The translations under genes and the position numbers were made by a program. The notes under the pieces were generated by a model that did not search any database, was not told where the DNA came from, and saw nothing but the letters and a program-made list of their open reading frames with translations. DNA of 64,000 bases. It comes from Byssothecium circinans. Lineage: Eukaryota > Ascomycota > Dothideomycetes > Pleosporales > Massarinaceae. Numbering within the stretch: the first letter of the stretch is position 1; every line of letters starts with the position of its first letter. Below, piece by piece: positions 1-12,055 of the stretch. Location: the NCBI GenBank assembly GCA_010015675.1, contig ML976988.1, positions 755,134-819,133 on the forward strand, read 5' to 3'.

Positions 1-182
1 GATTGCTTGATCGATCGATCGATCTAGGATGGTTCCATCCGATCTATAGTCAACTGCCTAGGTGGTAGTAGTCTAGGATAGCCTAGATTACTAACTTATA
101 GTATTTAACTACTAGGTAATAAGGAGTATATATAGAAATAAGAGCAGATTAATATAAGTATTAAATATACTCTTATATTCTA
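1..182. other. AT-rich sequence at window edge, no gene seen
   Basis: This stretch opens with a short GATC tandem repeat at about positions 9-24 and then becomes TA-rich with many stop codons in every frame. Homology to the pogo-like repeat copies elsewhere in the window begins only near 183. It is probably degraded repeat DNA, but I cannot assign it to a family. Confidence 0.4.
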
Positions 183-999
183 ACATATAGTAATTAAGTA
201 ATAGAATTACGTATAAACTTTAACTATAAGCTAAATTTATATATATTACTTAGAGTCTTTAATAGCTATAGCGTCTTTAGTAGTAGAGGTCCTAGTAGGG
301 TATATATATATATATTAAAGTAATTAAGTACTACTTATATATTTAAAGGGACTAGCCTAATTACTTTAAAAGCCTTTTAATAGTTTTAAACTATAAATAC
401 GCTTAAAAATATATCTTGAAAGGCTAGTAGGAATACTTCTTTATTAATATAAAAGATATGCTTTTATACTAAGCCTTAAATAATTTTAGAGTATTTATGC
501 TTAAGTAGTAAGAAGCATACTATATTAAGTAGCTAGAAAATATATAATAAGTATAGTAGTATATTAAGCGTAAGGATCTTATTATTATAATAATAATCCT
601 TAAAATGTTAATTTAGGTAGTTTTTATAGCTATTTAAAATTAGTAACTAATAGACGCTAATAGTTCTTACCTTTATATACTTATTAAAGTACTTTAACTA
701 TGTAAGACTAAGCGTATTAGTTATCTATTTATTCTTTAAGACTAAGAGCTTTTAATTACGTAGTATATTAGCTTCCTAATACTATCAAAAAATATAGACA
801 TATCCTTTATATATAATAAATAGTAGAGTAAATATACTATTTAAATATATACTCTAGACCTTTATTACTTACTCTTTATTACTTAGCTAAACTATTATAG
901 GCCTTACTTACTTCTCTAAGCTAGTAGCTACTTTTATAGAGCTAATAATACCTATCTAAAAGCTAGTCTTATTAAAGTTATATATATTATTATTATATA
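183..999 (-). mobile_element. Truncated pogo/Fot1-like DNA transposon fragment, heavily mutated
   Basis: The sequence matches the middle of the complete pogo-like copies further right (roughly element positions 480-1290), for example the segment around 265-300 that recurs near 10,790 and 13,410. It has neither terminal inverted repeat. Its right edge at the TA dinucleotide 998-999 is the insertion point of the next copy, and the 9 bases at 10,211-10,219 look like its continuation on the far side, which would make it the oldest layer of the nest. The coding strand would be minus, as in the other copies. No open frame survives; TpA is very frequent, as expected after RIP. Confidence 0.7.
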
Positions 1000-1580
1000 A
1001 TGTAAAGCACTATTAAACCGCGTACACCATCAAACCGCGTAGAATTCCTTAGCAACACTAACTTACTCAACTTCATCATCATTATCGTCCGCATCACTAT
1101 CTGAAAATATATACTAAGTACTAGCCTCTAACTTAGAAGAACCCTCTTTATCTATTTAATACGTTCTCGCGTTATGCCTAGCCTTACCGCAGTTGCCGTA
1201 GTAGCGAATACCTAGTTATCGCACTTCGCGTTCACTCTTTACCCTCGCCCTCTTATAGTTCTAAATAGTTCCTAATAGTTTAGAACTGTTCTAGTCTACT
1301 ATAGGACTATACTCTATAGTGCTACCCTTCTAAATATACTTACGCTTGCGTGTTTTTTACTTAGTTATTACCTAAAGTTATTGTTTAAGCTCTTTAATGC
1401 GTGACTTTATGAGCGCAGTATTGTGCAGCACTAACTTAGTGCCTTTGACGAGCTGCGAAAGCCCACCGCGCGCTGTTTGTAGTGACCGAGTAATAGAATC
1501 TTGTATAAGCCTTAACTGCAAGCTAAATTCGCGTGTATTACTTAGAGTTCTTAATTGCCACGGTGTCTCTAGTGGTGGGG
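1000..1580 (-). mobile_element. Pogo-like transposon copy A, left part (split by the Gypsy element)
   Basis: The left terminal inverted repeat begins at 1000 (atgtaaagcac, corresponding to acgtaaagcac in the best preserved copy) directly after a TA target dinucleotide. It contains the two internal repeats of the element end. The segment breaks off at 1580, where the 5-bp target duplication TGGGG (1576-1580) precedes the Gypsy 5' LTR, and resumes at 9005-9010. It corresponds to the 3' half of the transposase on the minus strand. There are multiple stops and no usable frame. Confidence 0.8.
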
Positions 1581-2041
1581 TGTTATAAGACAATGTATAA
1601 GCGCAGCCACGGAAGAATGATACGCTTAGGGAGAGTATCGAATGGTAGGGCGCAGGACAGGGTCAAGGCGCCAGTCATGTGATTGTGATCCCACCAAGAC
1701 CAAGAGATCCCGGGAGTAGACTAAGGTCCTGGATCAGACGATGATCCAGGGAGCAGAGGCTCTGGGCGGGATCAAGGACTTAGCGAAGGAATAGGGTGAG
1801 TAGTATAAAGACTAGATAGATCTCCTTTATCTTTCTAATTCTAATTCTTCATAGTTAACTCTCTATAGTTCATCTCTTACCTAGATTGATACTTAGTTAT
1901 TCTATAGTTAGTTATAGAATTAGTTGCTTTCGTACGTTTTACCTCTTAAACTACTAAAGTACACTACCTAACGTATACACTATATACTAACCTTCCTCCC
2001 CTTACATAGATTAGGCTAGGCTAGTATACCCCTTAGTAATA
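1581..2041 (+). repeat. 5' LTR of the Gypsy element
   Basis: This 461-bp direct repeat matches 8544-9004. It starts TGTTATAAG and ends GTAATA, consistent with a TG...CA terminus whose final CA was changed to TA. It is visibly less mutated than the 3' LTR: where the two differ, this copy mostly keeps C or G where the other has T or A, with a few differences in the other direction. Confidence 0.92.
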
Positions 2042-2959
2042 CTTTAACTACCTATAGGTTCAAGAACCTAAATGTATGTAATAGTAGCTCCTACTACCCT
2101 ACGTACTACTAGTAGTAGTATTAGTACACCTGCTTTAAGTCTAGTATTAGTGATGGCTAACTAGGCTAACTAGTTATAGTAATAGGCTGAATAGATTAAT
2201 GGATTAATGTAAGCAATTACTTAACTCTAGGCTAAGGATACTATACCCTATAGGAAGATTACGGCACTAGAGAAGTATAATAGAGGATGAGATGGCTTAA
2301 AGCTATTCCTTACTAATATGGATTTATACTGTCAATTCAACGCTCTAATGGAGGATTCAGATAAGATCCTCACGGCTAGCATGCATCTAAAGGATAAGGT
2401 AGCTACTTAGATGCAACCCTTCATAGATAACTATCTTATAAATAAGATAAGGCATTATAAAGATAACATGAAGACTATCTTTAAGAGCTAGACAGCGTTT
2501 AAGGATAAGATTTAGAAGGTGTTTAGAGAACTCAATAAAGAGACCTAGGTAGAGTAAAAGATATCTCAGATCTAGTAGGATAGGTTAGTCGCAAGATATA
2601 TAATAGAGTTTAAATAACTATAGTTAAAGATTAATTAGGATAATGCGCTATTACGCATAGCCTTCTATAATAGATTAAAGGAAATAGTTAAGGATAGTAT
2701 AATCTATTACGATAAGCTAGAAGATTTATAAGACATGATTAACCTAGCTACCTAAATTAATAATAGGCTCTATGAATAAGTGATGTAAAAGAAATAATAG
2801 GATATAATAATTATTTCTAACTCTAGAAGATATAGAAAGCTAAAGACACCATAATATAACTAAGACGGTAATATAGTAATAATAGACAAAGTCTAATAAA
2901 GGAAGCAGTTTAATAAGGGTAAGGGAAGATAGCTAGATAGCCTAACCTATAAATAATGC

Positions 2960-3040
2960 TAAGAATGCTTCAAGAAGAAGGCATGCCTCTATTACAGTAA
3001 AGTAGGACACTTCTGTAGAGATTACCTAAAGAACTAAGGC
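2960..3040 (+). pseudogene. Gag zinc-knuckle relic of the Gypsy element
   Basis: Reading plus from about 2988 gives C-L-Y-Y-x-K-x-G-H-F-C-R-D-Y, a decayed CX2CX4HX4C nucleocapsid knuckle in which the second and last Cys codons now read TAC (Cys TGC to Tyr TAC, a G-to-A change). This anchors the gag 3' end and the plus-strand orientation of the element. Confidence 0.7.
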
Positions 3041-4494
3041 TAGGCTAGTAAGCTTAGAGTAGTCAAGATTAGGATAATTAGGTTTAAGGTAACAAGACCT
3101 AAGGAGAGAGAACTAGAGGTGCTATATTAGTAGCCTACTCCTTACCTACCTTTAGAACTAGATTAGGTGAAACCCTCTAATGATAACGTTAGTGAAATGG
3201 ACCCTAAAATACTCTTTAGAGAATTCTAAGAGTTACTAAGCCTAAGCTAAGGTCTAGCTAAGAATAAAGTGCTAGACTAGGTGGTTAAATAACGGCTAGA
3301 CACTAAAATATACTAGAGATACGTTAGCACTATACATGAAGGACTAACTTGCGCCATACCTATATTAGTATATGGCAAAGAAGCTAGCAAAGTAGTAGTA
3401 GAAGCTATACAAATCTAAGGCCTACACGCTATAAGGGAATACATTAGGGTAGAGGTATCTAAGAAGAATCCTTACTAGAAGGTTAATTAGTACTAGTGCT
3501 AGATAGACTAGTGCCTCTACTATAAGCGTAAATAAGATAAGGTAAGATAATAGCCTAAGAGAATATTACACGTTATAGTTCTAGATAAGGACTATCTAGT
3601 AGTAGCCTACTACACTTATTACTTTAGTAAATGGCAACATTAGTATAAATGCATTAGATAGCATAAGTGCTATAATAAGCACTGCTAAGTATATTAGCTA
3701 AGCAAGCATATCGCAGGATATTGGCTGGTAGGACCTATAGATAGGAAAACACTAGAATGCGACATTAAAGACTGCTAATATCAACACCTCTTAAGGCACC
3801 CCGTAAGCTGAGAGCACGAAGAAGTAGACTAGGCATAGTGCGAGATAATTCTCAACTATATATTCTACACGCTCTATAAGGAAGAAGCCGTGTAGGATAA
3901 GAGAGGTTAGGACCATAACTTGCTTATAGCAAAGGAATGCCTAGATAAGGATTGTAGATGCCATACACTCCCCACCCTTCCTTGCGAATCCTAGAAGGAT
4001 GCTTAATAGAGGAAGCAAGGCGATTCTAGATAATACTAGTAAAAGATGCTAGATGATTAGTACTAGGAAAGGGTAGCCTAAGGTGATAAGCTAGTAAACA
4101 TAACTTAGTTCCCTATAAGGCAAGAATCCCTAATACCTAATAATGCCATAGAAAAGGAAAGTTATGACGACCTACCTTATAACTAATGCTTCAATGACAT
4201 GTGCCAAGCACATCTCTTAGAGAAACTTTAAAAAGGTTTCCTAAGGAAGGAAGAAGTAGAGATAGAGCATGGATGCCTATCTTAGATAGCATGCTATAAT
4301 GATAGCTGCTTAATACACCTATCTAATAAGCAAGGATTAGGTTAGTTCCTAAAGAAACCTAGGGGATTAAAAAACTAGAATGCTACTAGGGATAGAGTTA
4401 CGCTAGTAAGAGCATTTCTATAATAACCCTATACAACGTATGACACCTAGATCTACTAGTTCATTAATTAAAGGTAGAGGTACGCGTACATAGA

Positions 4495-4560
4495 TGTAGG
4501 CTCATAGCACTAGTAGATAGTAGAGCTACATAGATAATTATCTCTTTATAAGTAGTTAAG
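4495..4560 (+). pseudogene. Retroviral-type aspartic protease relic
   Basis: Codons from 4510 read L-V-D-S-R-A-T-stop, matching the LVDSGAT active-site motif of Ty3/Gypsy proteases with Gly changed to Arg (GGA to AGA) and a following stop. The catalytic Asp-Ser is still visible. It lies between the zinc knuckle and reverse transcriptase, as expected. Confidence 0.6.
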
Positions 4561-5099
4561 AAATACAATATACCCTATTAGGATAAGGAACGTCTAATAC
4601 AAGTAGTATTAGCTAACAATAGACTAATATCTTATAGTAATAGATTCTTAAGGTTAGAAACCTAAGAAGTGTTATTCCACGTACTTAGAATTAAGGACAT
4701 AACATCCCTTAACATCATGGATCTTAGTAAAGAAGACATATTAATTAGTTATAATTAGCTTAGAAAGCATAATCCTGCCATTAATTAGTAGAAAGGCATG
4801 ATATTTAGCTAAGAACTAGCGCGTAAGGTTGCTAGAATACGCTATAGAAGATTAAGCCTAGTAATCTAAAGCTCACCTAGTTAGACTAGATAGATTAGCA
4901 AGATATTACCTTATAAGATTAGGAAGATCTATAAGAAGGACCCTTTGCAAATAGAAGTTATCTAGATATAGAGAGTTGCGCCTATAAAGGATGAACCCTA
5001 ACTAATAATACTACTAGAATATGAAGAGTTTAGAGACCTATTTAAGGAAATAAAAGAAACTGCATTACTAGATCACTAGGAATAGGATCATGAGATTTA

Positions 5100-5830
5100 C
5101 CTAGAAGAAGGCGTAAAGCTGCGCCTAGGACTAATATATCCGCTCACGCTCGACTAGTAGTTAGAACTGTAGGAATACATTAAGAAGAATTTAAAGTAGG
5201 GATACATATAAGAGAGTGCAAGCCTAATAGCTTTACTAATTCTCTTTATCCTAAAGAAGAATGGAAAGCTGCGACTCTATATAGATTATAGATAGCTAAA
5301 CTACGTTATAAGGAAGAACTAATACCCTCTTCCTCTAATCTAAGAACTTATGGACCGCCTCTAAGGAGTTAAGTAGATTACAAAATTTAATATATAAGAT
5401 AGATTCCATTAAATACGAATAGCTAAGGGCTTTAAATAGCTAACTGCCTTTAAAACTTAGTATAGACTGTATAAGTATATAGTTATGCCTTTTAGACTAA
5501 TGAACGCACCTATAACGTTTTAGGCACTTATTAATAGAGTACTTTATAAATACTTAGACATTTTCATGACTACGTACTTAGATAATATACTAGTGTATAC
5601 CTTAGGAACGCTTAAGGATTACATTGAACACGTTAAGAAGGTGCTTAGGAAGCTTAGGGAGTATTAATTACCCCTATAGCTAGAAAAATGCGAATTCCAT
5701 ATTATGGAGATGGATTACTTAGGATTTATTATCTTATAAGACGGCATCGCTATGGACCCAAAGAAAGTTAAAACTATAAAAGAATAGCTAAAACCTAAGA
5801 TAGTTAAGGACGTATAATCCTTCTTAGGAT
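5100..5830 (+). pseudogene. Reverse transcriptase relic
   Basis: Recognisable RT text includes the palm motif F-M-T-T-Y-L-D-N-I-L-V-Y at about 5564-5600, where the catalytic YxDD box has become YLDN (GAT to AAT, a G-to-A change in TpG context, as RIP produces on the opposite strand). Further upstream, the segment near 5270-5300 gives K-L-R-L-Y-x-D-Y, the usual block before the palm. In-frame stops occur throughout, so no enzyme could be made. Confidence 0.8.
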
Positions 5831-5999
5831 TCACTAACTTCTACTAGAAGTTTATTTAGGGATACTTAAAGACTATAGCGCCTCTTATAGAGATTACTAA
5901 GAAAGAAAAAGGATTCTAATAGGGACAAGAATAGTAAGAGGCTTTTAAAAAGCTATAAGAACTATTTCTATTAGCCCCTATGCTTTAGATGCATGACCT

Positions 6000-6270
6000 A
6001 GAGTGACTACTATAAGTGGAAATAGATGCATTAGACTATGCCCTAGGAGTGACTCTCTTATAGTAGGGTAAGGATAAGAAATAGAGACTAGTGTTCTACT
6101 ATTCTTAGAAGTTCTTAGGAGTAGAACTTAACTATAACGTTCATGATAAGGAACTACTAGCGATAGTAGATGCCTTTAAATAATAGTAAGCCTAGTTAGT
6201 AGGCGCTAAACACTAGATAGAGGTGTATTTAGATTACTAGAACTAAATAAGTTTCATAATAACTAAGAAG
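6000..6270 (+). pseudogene. RNase H relic of the Gypsy element
   Basis: Codons from about 6018 read V-E-I-D-A-L-D-Y-A-L-G-V, the first catalytic-Asp block of Ty3/Gypsy RNase H, followed by a typical F-Y-Y-S-stop-K-F stretch. It directly follows RT, so the Gypsy order is kept. Several Gln and Trp positions are stops. Confidence 0.72.
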
Positions 6271-6559
6271 CTTAATAGATGATAGGTTAGATAAGCTAAG
6301 ATAATAGCAGACTATAACTTTAAAGTACACCATCGCCTAGGATTACTGAATAGAGTAGTAGATGCTCTTAGCTAAAGATCTAACCTTTAGGAAATAGATA
6401 GACGTATTACGTACGACGCGGTCCTATGAAAGGACAGAGATAGAAGTATAGGCTATAACTAACCATGACTATTTAAAGGAACTCTAGTTAAATGATTAGC
6501 TAAGGTGACTAAGGTCACATAGTTATAGGATAAAAAGCTTAATGAGCTTACCTAGGAGC

Positions 6560-7400
6560 CTAATAGACGCCAATGAGTCTAAGGAGATAAAGCGTGAATG
6601 CTTATCTAAAGGCTACATAAGTCTAAGGAATATAGACACCCTAGGATTAATGAAATGGTTTAATAGGTCTTAAATAAATACTTAATCCCTAATGTATAAA
6701 AAATAGTTTAGAACGCGATAGGCGACTGTTTAGCCTATTCTAAGAATAAGCCTAAGAGATATAAGCCCTATAGATTACTCTAATTACTAGAACCACCTAC
6801 ACGCCTATAGATTAGCATTATAATGGACTTTATTATAAAGCTCCTAAAATCATTAGAACCTAGATTAGCATAGCTATGTAACTTAATATTAGTAATCATT
6901 AACTAATTAACTAAAGCATTAATATTCATACTAATAGAAGAAATAGTTATAGCTAAGGAGATAGCTTACGAAGTAACTAAGGCACTTATTAGTTAATATA
7001 GTGTACTAGAATAGTTCATTACTAATTAAGGAACACTATTTACCTCTAAGTATTAGAGCACGTTCCTTGCAAAGCTAAGAGTTAATAAGAAGCTTTTGAC
7101 TAGCTTCCACCCATAGATAGATGGTTAGACGGAATGAATAAACTAGACACTAAAATAGTATCTAAGGATGTACGCTAATAAGCTATAGGATAACTAGGTT
7201 AAACTCCTACTAATAGCACAATTAGCCTATAACAGCACGAGATCCTTAATAATAGGATACTCGCCGCATTACGCGAATTATAGATATAAGCCAACTGCTT
7301 ACTAAGATCCTAAGGACGTTAAGAGCCTCTTAGCTAAAGCTAATAATAAGGTATGACTGCTTCGCAAACTGCACGACAATTTAAGCTAATGAATTACTTA
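6560..7400 (+). pseudogene. Integrase relic of the Gypsy element
   Basis: The zinc-binding end is seen as D-C-L-A-Y-S-K-N-K-P-K (~6725-6760, normally CxxC followed by a basic patch), then P-P-T-R-L-stop-I-S-I and D-F-I-I-K-L-L-K-S (~6800-6850), the start of the catalytic core. The segment near 7080-7140 resembles the 'fHPQTDGQTE' block. It is closed by stops. Confidence 0.72.
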
Positions 7401-7659
7401 AAGGAACTTTATAATAGCTAGATTAGTGAACAAGAAAAGGCTTAAGGGACTAACCCTTAAAGAGGGGGATAAAGTTTTCCTATTATAAAAAAATTTAAAA
7501 ACTAAATAACTATGCGATAAACTAGATAACCTCTAAATAGGACCTTTTTAAATCCTAGAGGCTAAGGGACTAGTGACATTTAAGCTAGAACCCCCTAAAG
7601 GCATGCGCATATACCCTATTTTTTATAAATCACTCCTTGAACTAGCACCACCAGACGCT

Positions 7660-7830
7660 GAAGTTGAAACGTGAGTCAAACTTAAAGATAAAGATTATAA
7701 GGTTAAAGAAATCAAGGACCTGTGAAAATTTAAGCGTTAGTAGAAGTACTTAGTTAAGTAGAAGGACTAGCTAGATAGCTAGAATACCTAGGAACTAATA
7801 TAGAATCTTATAGACTATAGGAAACTAGTG
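7660..7830 (+). pseudogene. C-terminal chromodomain relic
   Basis: Codons near 7690 read Y-K-V-K-E-I-K-D-L and codons near 7750 read Y-L-V-K-stop-K-D-stop, followed by T-stop-E-L; with the stops read as Trp this matches YEVEKIL...YLVKWKGY...TWEP of chromodomains. A chromodomain at the end of pol defines chromoviruses, which direct their integration by binding modified histones. In this family it may explain insertion into existing heterochromatic repeats. Confidence 0.7.
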
Positions 7831-8529
7831 AAGGACTACTACTAGCGGCATCTAAAGGTAGTAACCCCATATTTGCTAGGAAAGTAAAAAAGTTAAAGGA
7901 TAAAGAAGGATTAAAAGAAATTAAAGAAGGATTAGCCTGCAACTAACCTAGGTTAGTTAATGATAGTTTAGATAGTAGTAGTTTAGATAAAATAGTGGAC
8001 TCTATACTCTTTAAAGTCTCTACCTCTTAAGTAGCATCTATTATGTTTAGGATACAGTGATCCTAGTTCGTAAAAGAGCGTTTATAGGCCTTAAGCTTAG
8101 CTAGCTTAACGCGAAGCTACGCTACCTTAGCCTTAGAATAAAGAAGCGTGATTTGCTTCTCCTCCTTCTCCTTCTATACTTTCTCCTATTTCCCCTTAGA
8201 AACAAACATACTGCACTTAGCGTGGACCTAAATGCAAGCAGCGCACTAACCCATGGCCGCATCTATAAAATAGCGAAGCTTGCGCTTCTAACAGCGTTCA
8301 TAGCTAGGCGTTATTTCTAGACCTTAAGAACGGATTTGATCAGCTTAGTATCAATGACGTGCGGTTAATGACTTAGACAGAACCTTAGGCATGGTTAGGA
8401 AAAGGTTAGTAAAACCCTAGAGGAGGCTATGATACTATGAGTAACTAGGGACACGCACGACTTATATACTAGCTACAAGAAGAAGTGGTACAGTAGATAC
8501 ACCTCCTAGGATATCAGGATAATAACCTT

Positions 8530-8540
8530 AAAGAGGGGGA
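8530..8540 (+). other. Polypurine tract (plus-strand primer) of the Gypsy element
   Basis: The purine run AAAGAGGGGGA ends three bases before the 3' LTR at 8544. This is the expected position and composition of the retrotransposon polypurine tract and supports the LTR boundary. Confidence 0.8.
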
Positions 8541-8543
8541 TAA

Positions 8544-9004
8544 TGTTATAAGATAATGTATAAGTGCAGCCACGGAAGAATGATACGCTTAAGGAAAGTA
8601 TCAAATAGTAGGGCGCAGGATAGGGTTAAGGCACTAGTCACGTAATTATGATCCTACTAAGACTAAGAAATCCTAGGAGCAGACTAAGGTCCTAGATTAG
8701 ATGATAATCTAGGGAGCAGAGGCTCTAGGTAAGATTAAGGACTTAGCGAAGGAATAGAGTAAGTAGTATAAAGACTAGATAGATCTCCTTTATCTTTCTA
8801 ATTCTGATTCTTTGTAGTTAACTCTCTATAGTTCATCTCTTACCTAGATTAATACTTAGTTATTCTATAGTTAGTTATAGAATTAGTTGCTTTTGCACAT
8901 TTTACCTCTTAAACTACTAAAGCACACTACCTAACGTATATACTATACACTAACCTTCCTCCCCTTACACGGATTAGGCTAGGCTAGTATACCCCTTAGT
9001 AATA
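8544..9004 (+). repeat. 3' LTR of the Gypsy element
   Basis: This 461-bp direct repeat is identical in length to the 5' LTR, with the same ends (TGTTATAAG...GTAATA). Differences from the 5' LTR are largely C-to-T or G-to-A here, so this copy took more RIP-type mutations. It is followed by the target duplication TAGGG at 9005-9009. Confidence 0.92.
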
Positions 9005-9009
9005 TAGGG

Positions 9010-10210
9010 GTCCTAGTAGGGTACGTATACGCATATTAAGGTGATTAAGTACTACCTACGTATTTAGAGGGACTAGCCCTATTACCTTAAAGGCCTTTTA
9101 ATAGTTCTAAACTATAAATACGCTTAAAAACGCGTCTTTAAAAGCTAGTAGGAACGCTTCCTTATTAACGTGAAAGACGTGTTAGCGCGCTAAGTTCTAA
9201 ATAGTCTTAGAGTACTTACGCTTAAGTAGCAAGAATAATACTACATCAAGCGGCTAAAGGATGTGTGATAAGTGCGCAGGTATATAAAGTATAATAATCT
9301 TGTTATCCTTGCAATAATCCTTGAAATCCTGATTTAGGTAGCTTTCATGGCTATCTAAAATTAGCAACTGATAGACGCTAACAGTTCTCGCCTTTATATA
9401 CGCGTTAAAGTGCTTTAACTACGCAAGACTAAGCTTATTTATCATCTATCTATTCTCTGAAACTAAGAGCTTCTAATCGTATAGTATATTAGCTTCCTAG
9501 TACTATAAAGAGATGTAGACGCGTCCTTTATATATAATAAATAGTGGGATGAATATACTATTTAAATATATACTCTAGATATTTATCACCTACTCTTTAT
9601 TACTTAGCTAAATAATAGTAGGCCTTGCTTGCTTCTCTAAGCTAGTGACTACTTTCATAGAGCTAATAACACCTATCTAAAAGCTAGTCTTATCAAAGTT
9701 ATACATATCATTATTATGTATACCGTACTTGATTTGCTAACTACCTTAGGATCTTCCTATAGAGCCCTCTAATGGTCCTTCGCACGGTTCTAGATAGTTC
9801 TTGCTTACCCTCTCTTTACCCCGCTTAGCTAGTAGTTTATTCGCTATATCTGATACTTCGCCTAGCGTAGGCGCGAATCCTCGCGAATTAAGGTTAAGGA
9901 TGTATTTAATAATCGTCTAGTTCTTAGTCAGGGACAGTTTTAAATGGTTCAGAACTATTTCTACTTAAAAAGGTATTCCTTTAGCGCGTTTGTTAAGGAC
10001 TTAGTCCTTAACGTTAAAGGCTTCAGCAGCGCGTTAGAGGCTTGGAAATTAGCCTCTATTATATGTAGTAAGGGTAAGCTGAAGTCTACCTTTGTATTAA
10101 AGTGCTTTAGTACGACGTTATTATAGCATTTTCGCGTTAAAGATAGTGATAGTATTGCCAAGGAATTCTACGCGGTTTAATGGTGTGCGTGGTTTAATAG
10201 TGCTTTACGT
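9010..10210 (-). mobile_element. Pogo-like transposon copy A, right part
   Basis: Continuation of the copy interrupted at 1580. It ends with the right terminal inverted repeat (...gtgctttacgt) at 10,210 followed by TA. The 5' end of the transposase lies here on the minus strand. The last ~300 bp are less mutated than the rest, yet the first codons of the transposase frame already contain stops. Compared with the 12,841-14,691 copy it is about 70 bp shorter, with visible small deletions near 9740 and 9790. Confidence 0.8.
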
Positions 10211-10219
10211 TATACTATA

Positions 10220-12053
10220 ATATAAAGCACTACTAAACTACGCATACTACTAAACTACGCAGAATTCCTTAGTAATACTAACTTACTTAACTTTATTACT
10301 ATTATCGTCCGTATTACTACTTGATATAATAAACTAAGTACTAGCCTTTAACTTGAAAGAACCTTTTTTATCTATTTAACACATTCTCGCGTTATGCCTA
10401 GCCTTACCGTAGTTGCCGTAGTAGCAAATATCTAGTTATTACACTTTACGTTTACTTTCTACCTTTGCTTTCTTATAGTTCTAAATAGTTCCTAATAGTT
10501 TAAAATTATTCTAGTCTACTGTAGGACTATACTCTATAGTGCCGCCCTTCTAAATATACTTACGCTTGCATATTTTTTGCTTAGTTACCGCTACAAGTTA
10601 CTTTTTAAGCTCTTTAATGCGCGCCTTTATAAGCACGCTACCTTGCAGCACTAACTTAGTACCTTTGATAAGCTATAAAAGCTTACCACGCGCTATTTAT
10701 AGTGACTAAGTAATAGAATCTTATATAAGCCTTGACTATGAGCTAAATTCGCGTATATTACTTAGAGTTCTTAATTGCCATGGCGTCTCTAGTAGTAGGG
10801 GTCCTAGTAAAGTGTGTATATATATATTAAAGTAATTAAGTACTACCTACGCATTTAAAGGGACTAGCCTTATTGCCTTAAAGGCTTTTTAATAGTTTTA
10901 AACTATAAATACGCTTAAAAACACGTCTTTAAAAGCTAGTAGGAACACTTCCTTATTAATGTAAAAGACATATTAGCGTGCTAAGTTCTAAATAATTTTA
11001 AAGTACTTACGCTTAAGTAGTAAGAAGCACACTACATTAAGTAGCTAAAGGATGTGTAATAAGTGTAGTAGCATATAGAGTATAAAGATCTTATCATTAT
11101 AATAATAATCCTTAAAATCTTAATTAAAGTAGCTTTCGTAGCTATTTAAAATTAGTAACTAATAGACGCTAATAGTTCTCGCCTTTGTATGCGCGTTAAA
11201 GTGCTTTAACTACGTAAGACTAAGCTTATTAGTCGTCTATCTATTTTCTAAGACTAAAAGCTTTTAATTGCGTAGTATATTAGCTTCCTAGTACTACAAA
11301 AAAATGTAAACGCGTCTTTTATATATAATAAATAGTAGGGTGAATATACTATTTAAACATATACTCTAAATGTCTATTACCTACTCTTTATCGCCTAGCT
11401 AAATAATAGTAGGTCTTGCTTGCCTCTTTAAGCTAGTAACTACTTTTATAGAGCTAATAGTACCTATCTAAAAGCTAGTCTTATTAAAGTTATAGATATT
11501 ATTATTATGTATACTATACTTAATTTTAGTGTCTTCTATAAGCTTAAACTACGCGTTAACTACTTTAGGATCTTCCTATAGAGCTCTCTAATAGTCCTTC
11601 GCATAGTTCTAGATAGTTTATAACTATTTTAAATACTTTATAAACTGTTTCGCCTAGTTCTTGCCTATCCTCTTTTTACCCTACTTAGCTAGTAGTTTAT
11701 TTGCTATATCTAACACTTCGCCCAGCGTAGGCGCGAATCCTCACGAATTAAAGTTAAGGATGTATTTAACAATCATCTTGTACTTAGTTAGGGATAGTTT
11801 TAAATAGTTTAAAACTATTTCTACTTAAAAAGGTATTCCTTTAGCGTATTTGTTAAAGACTTAGTCCTTAACGTTAAAGGCTTTAGCAGCGCGTTAAAGG
11901 CTTAGAAATTAGCCTTTATTATATGTAGCAAGGGTAAGCTAAAGTCTACCTTTGTATTAGAGTGCTTCAGACTAACGTTATTATAGTATTTTTGCGTTAA
12001 AGATAGTAATAGTGTTGCTAAGGAATTCTGCGCGGTTTAGTAGTGCTTTGCGT
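10220..12053 (-). mobile_element. Pogo-like transposon copy B, full length, RIP-inactivated
   Basis: An 1834-bp copy with both terminal inverted repeats (left atataaagcac at 10,220, right gtgctttgcgt ending 12,053) and flanking TA dinucleotides. It starts only nine bases after copy A ends; those nine bases match the older fragment into which both appear to have jumped. The left end keeps two internal end-repeats, the right end only one. No frame is open. Confidence 0.82.
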
Positions 12054-12055
12054 TA

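Larger units (their letters stand above)
1581..9004 (+). mobile_element. Complete Ty3/Gypsy LTR retrotransposon (chromovirus type), RIP-inactivated
   Basis: This 7424-bp element is bounded by two 461-bp direct LTRs (1581-2041 and 8544-9004) and by a 5-bp target duplication, TGGGG before and TAGGG after (one G/A mismatch). Between the LTRs, in order on the plus strand, I can read relics of a CCHC zinc knuckle (~2980-3030), protease (~4510), reverse transcriptase with a YLDN box (~5575), RNase H (~6018), integrase (~6720-6860) and a C-terminal chromodomain (~7690-7820). This order (PR-RT-RH-IN) defines Ty3/Gypsy, and the chromodomain places it with chromoviruses. All frames are closed by TAG/TAA; many stops sit where Trp or Gln is expected, as produced by RIP. 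It is inserted inside pogo copy A. Confidence 0.93.
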
